Below are positions 29,726 through 37,768 of a DNA stretch of 64,000 nucleotides, in pieces. The stretch lies in contig NC_067207.1 in NCBI RefSeq assembly GCF_026262505.1, positions 12,306,082 through 12,370,081 of the forward strand, read 5' to 3'. The DNA comes from Trichomonas vaginalis G3 (taxonomy: Eukaryota; Parabasalia; Trichomonadida; Trichomonadidae). Positions within the stretch are counted from its first letter, which is position 1. Each line of letters begins with the position of its first letter. Made by a program: the position numbers and the translations under genes. The notes beneath the pieces are model-generated. The model was not told where the DNA came from and searched no databases. It was given only the letters and a program-made list of their open reading frames with translations.

Positions 29726-31444
29726 CACCTCAGAAAAGCTAAAATATTGAATTTTTGGAACTTTTGATAGAGCACGTTTTTAAATATTAATTAAAGTAAA
29801 TGTATATTTTGTAAAGATTCTTTTTAATAAAAAAATAAAATTTTGAAGAAGAACACAAAATCTTCTGAAAAATAATATCACATAAACTCATATTATTTTC
29901 TAATATATAACTATTTTATATAAAAATCAAATTCAATGATCTTAAAAGCGAAGGATAAACCTCAAAATTTACGAATATAATGAGTGGGAATATAATGCTT
30001 ATCTATCATAAAACCATATGAAATATCAATTTTTGCTTTACGCTTAATTTTTGACGACAATTAGCAAAAAATGTTAAATGTTAACACTCAGTCCATTTGA
30101 ATATGAAAAATAAAATTGACTTTGATTAAATGTTTTTATTTATCATGCAATTCTTCTTGCGACCAAAGATTTGAATAAAAGTTCAAAAAATAAGATAGCT
30201 TAAAAAATAATATACGGTAGTGTTTACTAATAGATGAATAATATATAAATTCTATTAAAATGGATTTGATCCAAAAAAATATATAAAATTTGATCATAAA
30301 TAAAATTGTTTAGTAGTCATTTAAAATGATGTAATTATTCAAATTTTGCCAAGACCCATTCGTCTTTGATATATAACTCCCATTTTTGCATTTCTGGCTC
30401 GTACCAAAATTTTGAAACTTCGAATAATTCGTTAGGAGTGTAATTACTATTCGTTTTTGGATTAATATCGAGAGATAAATGTGGTGTATTGTTGTATTTT
30501 TCAATGAACTGCTGAACTGAGTCCTTGATTTGTTGAATATCATCCAACTCGTCTGGCAAAAACTTTTCTAAGCTTGGCCACAGGCGCTCCACCTTGCCGT
30601 TCTGTCTTGGCATATACGGCAAGGTGTGCTTCCAAACTATTCCGTTTTCCTGCATAACCTGGCCGAATTCGCCGCGGTTTTCACCGCCGTTATCGGTCCA
30701 GATGCAGTAAGGAATAAACTCATCTAAAAGTTTTCTTAAAACCTTCGCTGTTGAGTTGGAAGACTTGTTTTTCAATAATTTAGTTTTGAGAACTTTACGT
30801 GTCATATCATCCAATATGGCAAAAAATGGAAAAGAAACATTACCGTGAAGGTAATGAATATCGCAGTGCCATATCAAATTCTTTGATATGGCACGATATT
30901 TGGTAGGTGGATCTGCTGGTTTGTAATCTCTTTTTGAAGATAAACCTGATTCCATCATAAATTTTTCCACTTGATGATGCTTTATTTTTTGTAAATTGTC
31001 AAAAATTTGATCTTTTGTCAAATCTTCTATATTTTCAAATTCTTTTGCAATTTCTTCTTTTTCTTTCTCACAATCGGGATTTTGAGCAATATTTTGAAAC
31101 CTTTTAATCAATAAATAAGTTTTTGAAATTCCTCCTTTATATTGTGAAACACAAGAATTAATTAATTGTTTTTGCTCAAATGTTGGTGGATTTGGTTTTC
31201 TGCCGCGACTAACTTTTGGTAATTCGATTTCTTGAAGTTGAAATGCTCTTCTTATTGTATTTTCGGCAACATTCAATTTAATTTTACCATTTTCCAATTC
31301 AACTTCCTTTCCCACACTTTTGTAAGATTCACCTTCTTCTATTCTTCTTTTAGCTTCAAATAGCCATTCTCTGCTTATAGATTTGGCAGTAGTCATAAAA
31401 GTGGTCCTTCTTTTGTGATAATGTTGCATGCTAAGTTCGGTCAA
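29726..31444. mobile_element. Incomplete DDE transposon with one recognisable end (Ginger-like)
   Basis: From 29726 to about 30290 the DNA matches the left arm of the palindromic elements at 32585, 55335 and 60129, starting some 26 nt inside their terminus. It then runs directly into the 3' end of the transposase gene at 30335. The opposite terminus is not found beyond the gene's 5' end. The link between arm and transposase suggests this is what remains of the autonomous parent of those elements. The right boundary is set at the gene start by default and is uncertain. Confidence 0.6.
30335..31429 (-). CDS. rve-type DDE transposase/integrase
   Basis: 364 residues from the ATG at 31429; the in-frame TTG upstream is ignored. 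The N-terminal 75 residues look like a helix-turn-helix (SREWLFEAKRRIEEGESYKS...ENTIRRAFQLQ). A basic GRKPNPP hinge and an acidic linker follow, then the integrase core. Asp190 lies in WHCDIHY, Asp246 in WTDNGGEN and Glu281 in NGKVERLW, with PYMPRQNGKVE just before it, giving a complete DDE triad with 34 residues between the second Asp and the Glu. The protein ends 80 residues later. It has no reverse transcriptase, capsid or chromodomain around it, so a cut-and-paste DNA transposon (IS481/Ginger-like) is favoured. The frame is intact. Confidence 0.8.
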   Translation of the reverse strand: MQHYHKRRTTFMTTAKSISREWLFEAKRRIEEGESYKSVGKEVELENGKIKLNVAENTIRRAFQLQEIELPKVSRGRKPNPPTFEQKQLINSCVSQYKGGISKTYLLIKRFQNIAQNPDCEKEKEEIAKEFENIEDLTKDQIFDNLQKIKHHQVEKFMMESGLSSKRDYKPADPPTKYRAISKNLIWHCDIHYLHGNVSFPFFAILDDMTRKVLKTKLLKNKSSNSTAKVLRKLLDEFIPYCIWTDNGGENRGEFGQVMQENGIVWKHTLPYMPRQNGKVERLWPSLEKFLPDELDDIQQIKDSVQQFIEKYNNTPHLSLDINPKTNSNYTPNELFEVSKFWYEPEMQKWELYIKDEWVLAKFE

Positions 31445-31830
31445 CGATAGAAATTGAGTGGAAATTAATCGTCGAGGAAGTACGATTATGTAAAGAAAAA
31501 ATGTTGTGGGATTTTTAATATTATATATTATTTTATAATAAAATTTTTTGAGTCATTTTAAGAAGCACATATAATTTTTTGAATTTAAAAATTAAAGTAG
31601 TGTCAAACGAATTTATCACTTAATTTAATACTCAGATTTCTTAAAATTAATGAAAAAAAGGTTTTCTGAGAACTTTTGAGAATGGTTTTCAAATCCCATT
31701 ATTGAAAATATATAGGTATTGTATGAAATTCAAACTCTATATTTATTAAAATTCTAAATTTTTAATAAAATAACTTTTCAGAGGAATATGATTTTGAATG
31801 GTTGATTAATAAGTATAAAAATGTCTACGA
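31445..31830. other. AT-rich spacer between transposase gene and hairpin array
   Basis: Nothing recognised. It does not match the terminal parts of the related palindromic elements. Confidence 0.4.
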
Positions 31831-32094
31831 TTTTAAGGAGGGAATTGTTCCTTATGAGGTATACATCATAACTATATACCTCATAAGGAACAATTCCCTC
31901 TTGATAGCTGGGAAACTTTCTCTGAATAACTTATCATTTGGAGAAAGTTTCCCAGCTATCTATTAGAAACTAAAGGCTGTGAGGCACTAATATATAATCA
32001 GTGCCTCATAGCCTTTAGTTTGTTATTAAAAACGAGAAAACTTGTTCGAAATGATAAACAATTTCGAACAAATTTTCTCGTTTTAAGGAGGGAA
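31831..32094. repeat. 14-bp direct repeats bounding the hairpin array
   Basis: TTTTAAGGAGGGAA occurs at 31831-31844 and 32081-32094, exactly enclosing the four hairpins. It overlaps the outer parts of the first and last stems. It could be a target duplication or a structural part of the array. Confidence 0.75.
31838..32084. repeat. Array of four consecutive, unrelated hairpins
   Basis: Hairpin 1: arms 31838-31863 and 31875-31900, 26 bp perfect, 11-nt loop. Hairpin 2: 31903-31922 and 31941-31960, 20 bp perfect, 18-nt loop. Hairpin 3: 31967-31988 and 32000-32021, 22 bp with one G-T pair. Hairpin 4: 32029-32052 and 32061-32084, 24 bp with one mismatch, 8-nt loop. The four arms share no sequence with each other. 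Spacers are 2, 6 and 7 nt. No reading frame crosses the array. I know no named family with this layout. Small-RNA precursors, a foldback element or repeated snap-back synthesis are possible origins. Confidence 0.9.
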
Positions 32095-32517
32095 GAGAGA
32101 GGGTCAAAGTTGCTATTTGTCACTTTTCCACAAGAATATAATGGGGAAAAAGTTATCATATAGTTGATCTCATTCACTGAGGTGAGAGATGCATGTAGTG
32201 TAATGTGATAAACAGTGGGATTGCTGCTCTAAGTCCTAGGTTCGAGACACATTGGCTTCATTTTTCTCTTTTTTATTGACGTAAACTATTCAATTTTTGT
32301 GTTCTCCATTCAAAATTCAGAATTTTTTTTGCAGATTTCACGCTACATTCGAAGTTACCTTTTGTAACAACCACCACTGCCTACGAAAGACGAAAGTGTG
32401 TCACGATTTCACCCGGAAATCCGACGGTTGTTTAAGAGTAAGCACTTTTGGCACATACTCTATCGAAAAATCAACATTTAAGGTTAATTTAAGAGTATGC
32501 ACTTTTGTCACCTACTC
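32095..32517. mobile_element. Second copy of the short MULE-type MITE, inverted
   Basis: Reverse-complement match to 9501-9866, from GAGAGAGGGTCAAAG (left) to CACCTACTC (right end at 32517). Near the right end it carries about 57 extra bp: the terminal block TTTAAGAGTA/TGCACTTTTG...ACTC occurs twice, around 32430-32460 and 32488-32517. No target duplication is visible. Its left flank is the hairpin array, so one side has been rearranged since insertion. Confidence 0.75.
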
Positions 32518-32584
32518 AAATTTATCAACAATGAAATTTCGTTATAAAATTTTGAGTCTATTTTATAAAGAAGATGATCGATGC

Positions 32585-33838
32585 TGTTGTAAACAGAAAT
32601 TCATCAAAAGTGACACCTCAGAAAAGCTAAAATATTGAATTTTTGGAACTTTTGATAGAGCACGTTTTTAAATATTAATTAAAGTAAATGTATATTTTGT
32701 AAAGATTCTTTTTAATAAAAAAATAAAATTTTGAAGAAGAACACAAAATCTTCTGAAAAATAATATCACATAAACTCATATTATTTTCTAATATATAACT
32801 ATTTTATATAAAAATCAAATTCAATGATCTTAAAAGCGAAGGATAAACCTCAAAATTTACGAATATAATGAGTGGGAATATAATGCTTATCTATCATAAA
32901 ACCATATGAAATATCAATTTTTGCTTTACGCCTAATTTTTGACGACAATTAGCAAAAAAATGTTAAATGTTAACACTCAGTCCATTTGAATATGAAAAAT
33001 AAATTGACTTTGATTAAATGTTTTTATTTATCATGCAATTCTTCTTGCGACCAAAGATTTGAATAAAATTTCAAAAAATTAAGATAGCTGAAAAAATAAT
33101 ATACGGTAGTGTTTACTAATAGATGAATAGTATATAAATTCTATTAAAATGGATTTGATCCAAAAAAATATAAAACCAAAAATAATTGTTATAATTTAAA
33201 TGAAGAAGTAATTTAAAACGATTTTATTTATGATCAAATTTATATATTTTTTTGGATCAAATCCATTTTAATAGAATTTATATACTATTCATCTATTAGT
33301 AAACACTACCGTATATTATTTTTTCAGCTATCTTATTTTTTGAAATTTTATTCAAATCTTTGGTCGCAAGAAGAATTGCATGATAAATAAAAACATTTAA
33401 TCAAAGTCAATTTTATTTTTCATATTCAAATGGACTGAGTGTTAACATTTAACATTTTTGCTAATTGTCGTCAAAAATTAGGCGTAAAGCAAAAATTGAT
33501 ATTTCATATGGTTTTATGATAGATAAGCATTATATTCCCACTCATTATATTCGTAAATTTTGAGGTTTATCCTTCGCTTTTAAGATCATTGAATTTGATT
33601 TTTATATAAAATAGTTATATATTAGAAAATAATATGAGTTTATGTGATATTATTTTTCAGAAGATTTCATTCTATATGCCTATGAAAAGTACTCTCAAAA
33701 CTAACTTTTTCCAAATTATAATTAAATCTAGAATATTTTATTATGCTTAGTATTATTTCATTTTTCTCATTCAATTTAGAATTTACAAATGTCAAAAAAT
33801 TGAGAGCTGTCACTTTTGATGAATTTCTGTTTATTACA
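32585..33838. mobile_element. Long-palindrome transposon derivative, copy A (1254 bp)
   Basis: Ends TGTTGTAAACAGAAATTCAT and, complemented, TGTAATAAACAGAAATTCAT, with a 4-bp duplication ATGC (32581-32584 and 33839-33842). Inside, about 430 bp (roughly 32745-33175) is repeated in reverse complement (about 33235-33665), so most of the element is a giant hairpin. The left arm matches DNA next to the DDE transposase gene at 29726-30290. TGT...ACA ends with 4-bp duplications fit Ginger-type transposition. It codes for nothing. Confidence 0.8.
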
Positions 33839-34207
33839 ATGCTTGAAATATTAAAAAATGCACACGTGATTTTCAAAATGAAATCACTGCTGTATAAAAA
33901 GAACATTGAATAGAAAATATTGTGTGTATCTGATAATTATTTAATAAATTTCTGAGAAAGAAATGTTTAATATTAATGGATATTATGTACATATTTTTAA
34001 AAAATCATATTCTCTTCAATATTTTTTGAATACCATTTAAATACGTTGAGCAATTCAATTTTATTTTCCAATTGAGAGTCCATTAAATTTGCCAATAATA
34101 CGAAATCAATCCTAGGATTAATTTAAAGGAATGGTATATAAAACCGTTGCATTTCTGGATCCAAACCGCCTCATTTCGTTAACACTTTTTCAAAAATCAA
34201 AAGGAAA
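33839..34207. other. Promoter region of the membrane-protein gene
   Basis: AT-rich, with the initiator-like TCATTTCGTTAAC at 34171-34183. No other feature. Confidence 0.45.
34171..34183 (+). promoter_or_regulatory. Initiator-like element upstream of the membrane-protein gene
   Basis: TCATTTCGTTAAC lies 25-37 nt before the ATG at 34208 and fits the trichomonad initiator pattern (TCA, pyrimidine, T/A). Distance is at the long end of the usual range. Confidence 0.4.
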
Positions 34208-35698
34208 ATGTCGTATTACTCTTCTTACACACCTTCTTGCGACCACTATGTTACAAGAGGCTTTTTCGAGAAGGAATATGTATGCGTCTCAGATGCAACA
34301 TGGGCATTCGTAGGTCCTGTTCCATATGGTTTCATACTTCTTTTCGTTGTTCCATGGGTAATTAATATAATACTTTGGCTCATTGCATATTGCAAGAATC
34401 GCAAAGTTCATGTCCCATTCTGGTATTTAATAATAAGCATGCTTCAAAACGTTTTGCTTGCACTAATTGTATGGGGTGTATTGCATATTGCATTAGAAGG
34501 TATGGGCCCATATTTCGCCGCAATAGGTTTTGGAGTCATTGGTTTAATTGCCTCAAATGTCATGCCATTATTGTTGAGTAGTACAGTTCCAATTGATGGA
34601 AAAACCAAAGGACTCTTTTTAGTCAGAGTACTTTTATTCAAAGAATTTTGCAAATGCTGCTGCGCTCTCAGATTAAAAATGATGCCAAAGCATTGCATAA
34701 TGAAAGAAGAGAAAGTTTCAAAGCTTCGTGATAGAATTGCTGGCAACCCACCCATTCTAATGATCCGTATAAAGAACGGTTTTGCCAATCACAGAGTCGG
34801 CTTTTGCCTTAATGAACCTCTTAAATATGGATCCTGGGAGGGTAATGATGACCTTAATCTAGACATAGATGGCGGAATCACAATTGTTAAAGTTAAAACA
34901 GAATTAGAAGTTTCTGAAGAAGTCCATAACTATTTCAATCTGGCAAAGCATGAATACTTCAAGAAATTGCGTGCTCTCAATACTACAATGGCTATGATGA
35001 GTCGTAGAGGTAACACCACCGCAGTTTGGTTAGGCGATCCAGAAGTTGAACTTGCAGCAGAGATCTACAAGGTGCCAAATCACTTCTCAGCCTGCGGCAA
35101 AAGCGCATACGTCAAGTTCATGAACTCTGGCTTTGGAAAATTCCTTTACGGATTGTTTATGATTTTCGGATATTCAATTTTCTTTGATAATCTCTTCATC
35201 ATATTGGCCAAGTACAAGAAGATCACTGTTAAAAGGAAAGTTTCTCACGACGGATCCTTAAGAATCCCAGCTTACAAACCAAATACACAATTTTCACAGG
35301 AAGAGTACACATCTGAATCATTAAACTACGGTATGATGGCTAACCAGAATGCAGCCTACTTACAAATGTACAGTGCTGAAATGCAAAGGAATCAGTACAA
35401 CAATCAATACTCATTTGCACCTTCACCTTATGGCTCAGATTTCCAGCTTGCATACGGCGCTCCACCACAACAGGGAGCTTATCCTCCCCCACAAGGATAT
35501 CCGAATTATCAGATGCCACCTCAACAGGGAGGATATCCACCACAACAAGGAGGATACCCACCACAAGGAAATTACCCACCACCTCAAGGATATCCACCTC
35601 AACAGGGAGGATATCCACCACCACAACAAAATTATGCAGCTCCTCCTCCACCACCTCCTCGTCAGCAAAAGTCAGAAACTAAGAATGAGAACGAGTAA
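34208..35698 (+). CDS. Multi-pass membrane protein with Pro/Gln/Gly/Tyr-rich cytosolic tail
   Basis: 496 residues. Three strong hydrophobic spans near 37-60 (VPYGFILLFVVPWVINIILW), 70-95 (WYLIISMLQNVLLALIVWGV) and 100-125 precede a soluble middle part (about 135-320). That part begins with a Cys cluster (FCKCCCALRLKMMPKHC) and contains GGITIVKVKTELEVSEEV. A fourth span sits near 315-335 (FLYGLFMIFGYSIFFDNLFI). The last 100 residues are repeats of the type PPQQGGYPP and PPPQGYP, ending PPPPPPRQQKSETKNENE. Such tails bind SH3/WW-type partners or drive condensation. Similar tails occur on other trichomonad membrane proteins, including the gene at 44917 here. Family not recognised. Confidence 0.7.
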   Translation: MSYYSSYTPSCDHYVTRGFFEKEYVCVSDATWAFVGPVPYGFILLFVVPWVINIILWLIAYCKNRKVHVPFWYLIISMLQNVLLALIVWGVLHIALEGMGPYFAAIGFGVIGLIASNVMPLLLSSTVPIDGKTKGLFLVRVLLFKEFCKCCCALRLKMMPKHCIMKEEKVSKLRDRIAGNPPILMIRIKNGFANHRVGFCLNEPLKYGSWEGNDDLNLDIDGGITIVKVKTELEVSEEVHNYFNLAKHEYFKKLRALNTTMAMMSRRGNTTAVWLGDPEVELAAEIYKVPNHFSACGKSAYVKFMNSGFGKFLYGLFMIFGYSIFFDNLFIILAKYKKITVKRKVSHDGSLRIPAYKPNTQFSQEEYTSESLNYGMMANQNAAYLQMYSAEMQRNQYNNQYSFAPSPYGSDFQLAYGAPPQQGAYPPPQGYPNYQMPPQQGGYPPQQGGYPPQGNYPPPQGYPPQQGGYPPPQQNYAAPPPPPPRQQKSETKNENE

Positions 35699-36051
35699 GT
35701 TTAAGTTGAAAATTTTTGTAAAAACTTAAATTTTTTTTTACGTTTAATAGATTTTAGAATTTTTGATAATATCTTCTACTAAGTATAACTATATATGCTT
35801 ATATGGTGAATAAATTTGTAAAACATCAGAAATCAAATTGTAAAATCAAACTAATTTATAAGTAAACAAACAAAATACTATACATTACACATATATTTCC
35901 ATTTCAAGGTGATTTACTGATTGAAACTAGGATAGAATGGTAATTTTAAAAATAAAATTTGGCAAATTATACCAAAACAGTATAAATTAATAAGGATTCA
36001 TACTGTATTTCGTCAAATTGTTAGTTTGTTATAATAACTAATGCTAACTTC
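35699..36051. other. Convergent 3' flanks, 350 bp
   Basis: AT-rich trailer sequence between the membrane-protein gene and the leftward BTB/discoidin gene. Nothing recognised. Confidence 0.4.
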
Positions 36052-37263
36052 TTAGCGGAATAAAATTCTTCCAGAAACATTAAAAGCTTGAAGGAATAAG
36101 AAGTCGTAATCTGTCGTACTTCGCCCAGTTTGTGTTAATTTAAATTTGATAAACTTCTCTCTGGTTTTGATGTTAAATGTTCTTGAAAGTCCTTGTTTAA
36201 ATGGATCATTTGTATGTTCATCTAGGATAACAACCTTCCCATCTTCTGTTGTTCCTTCTAGTCTCCACGACTGTAATAAATCATAATCATAGTGCATTCT
36301 TGAAATAATTGAGTAACTTGTTGGGACAACACTGATGTTATGAAGATCGCATTGAACCCATGAATTAGGTATATCTTTTGTATAAAATTCTTTTTCATCA
36401 TCTTCTGTCAAAGAAATGTTATTAATGTAAATTGTTTTTTCTTGAAGACTTGATGATGTGAAAGTACAATTATCATTAGTTAGAATGTTCTCACTGATTT
36501 TTGAATATGATCTTAAGAAAAACTTTTTGGAAAAAGACCATAAAATATCAGCATAATTTGATTCTTTCATTTCGGTATAAAATTCGTCAACAAAATTACA
36601 GAACAGTGAAATGGATTTCTTTGTACAGTACTCTGGGAAAATAAAAGAAAGTAATTTGAAATTATCTAATTTTCTTCTAGAAAGATTAATAATCAATTCC
36701 AAAAACTCATCTTCACTGTCTGCTGTTAACTGAGGATGGGATAGAAGACGCTCGATTACATCTATATCTTGTGAAGCTAAAAATGAAAACATTTTGTTTT
36801 TATCAAATTGAGAAAAGTGTAATGCAATAAATTCCATCACTTTAGATCCATTATCAACATATTTGTTGATGTTGAAATAGTAGAATGCATTTTCAATTGT
36901 TAATTCTTTTGATTTTAATTTTTGTGAGTAAGGTGTTAGTAATTCATCAATCCCAAGCTGTTTTCCTGCATTGTAGAGATCTAATGATATGAAATCATCA
37001 TCAACAAACGAAAAATATCCTTTTGTCAGTAAATTTCGAATTAACTCATACGTTTTATTGGATCTAATTTCACAAGAAAATGAAAAAGAGCGTGTTGTCA
37101 TATCAGTTTGATAAATTGAGTAAACTTTGGAACTTAAGGATAATAAATGAGGCATCTGAACTTGAAATTGGTGACCATTTATGTCCAATGTACAAATGTC
37201 ATCGCTATGGTATGATGCAGACCGAACGAAATGGTCATAATACACTTTAATCTCTTCACTCAT
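36052..37263 (-). CDS. BTB/BACK-like protein with C-terminal F5/8-type C (discoidin) domain
   Basis: 403 residues from the ATG at 37263; the in-frame TTG upstream is not used. Residues about 20-95 (CTLDINGHQFQVQMPHLLSLSSKVYSIY) look like a divergent BTB fold, followed by a helical BACK-like stretch to about 240. Residues about 265-403 form a discoidin/F5-8C-type beta sandwich: a start like SSLQEKTIYINNISLTED, NSWVQCDLHNISVVPTSYSI, SWRLEGTTEDGKVVILDEH and a FKLTQTGRSTTDYDF close. This BTB-BACK-F5/8C order is common in a large Trichomonas family. The discoidin part may bind glycans or peptides. There is no signal peptide, so it acts in the cytosol, possibly as a ubiquitin-ligase adaptor (inference). 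Confidence 0.75.
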   Translation of the reverse strand: MSEEIKVYYDHFVRSASYHSDDICTLDINGHQFQVQMPHLLSLSSKVYSIYQTDMTTRSFSFSCEIRSNKTYELIRNLLTKGYFSFVDDDFISLDLYNAGKQLGIDELLTPYSQKLKSKELTIENAFYYFNINKYVDNGSKVMEFIALHFSQFDKNKMFSFLASQDIDVIERLLSHPQLTADSEDEFLELIINLSRRKLDNFKLLSFIFPEYCTKKSISLFCNFVDEFYTEMKESNYADILWSFSKKFFLRSYSKISENILTNDNCTFTSSSLQEKTIYINNISLTEDDEKEFYTKDIPNSWVQCDLHNISVVPTSYSIISRMHYDYDLLQSWRLEGTTEDGKVVILDEHTNDPFKQGLSRTFNIKTREKFIKFKLTQTGRSTTDYDFLFLQAFNVSGRILFR

Positions 37264-37768
37264 TAAATGTTTTTTTATATCAATATTTTTAACCAACTTA
37301 AATATGTTCTGTATAGAGAATTAATTAGATATTGGTAAGAATAAAATTTTGTAGTTCAAAAAAAATTTCTATGCTGTGAAATTTTCTGTAGTGTCAAAAC
37401 ACATAAACAAAAGTGCACGTTTTGAATTAATTTTTTATGGCCATTGTTTTGTAGTTTTGGTATTTCGCAAATGCAATACATTTTAATCCTATTTATGAAA
37501 AAATATGGCCATGTTTCGACATTTCACCTTATGAAATGTTATTTATCGAAATTACATATTCCAAAATAAAGAGTATAAACATATTAATCGAAAAATCGGG
37601 ATGATATAAAAATTTTCCATAAATAGGTCAATAGAAAATTAATTACATGCCTTGTTTCGTCTATTATTCTAATAAGCATCTAGAAAATAATGTATATATC
37701 ATTATTTTCCTCTTTATGTGGCCTTAATAAGAGGTCAATCATGGAAAAAAACTTATTTTTATAATAAT
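37264..37768. other. Divergent promoter region, 505 bp
   Basis: Serves the leftward BTB/discoidin gene and the rightward exportin-like gene. A TCATTATTTTCC motif at about 37699 is initiator-like but 60 nt from the ATG. Nothing else seen. Confidence 0.35.

Noticed and set aside
29726-31444. Polinton or retroviral origin for the rve transposase
   Set aside because: No polymerase, protease, capsid, reverse transcriptase or long terminal repeats nearby. The ends and 4-bp duplications of related elements fit a plain DNA transposon.
32190-32260. AGGTTCGAGACAC resembling a Pol III B box in the MITE
   Set aside because: No convincing A box spacing or tRNA fold; the element has MULE-type ends and target duplication instead of SINE features.
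32297-32638. 113-codon open frame in the second MITE copy
   Set aside because: It runs across the MITE end into the palindromic element; it is a chance opening.
33667-33906. A repeated 60-80-codon frame at the ends of the palindromic elements (also 56501, 60843)
   Set aside because: The same DNA in three insertions, extending by chance into different flanks. No start context or function.
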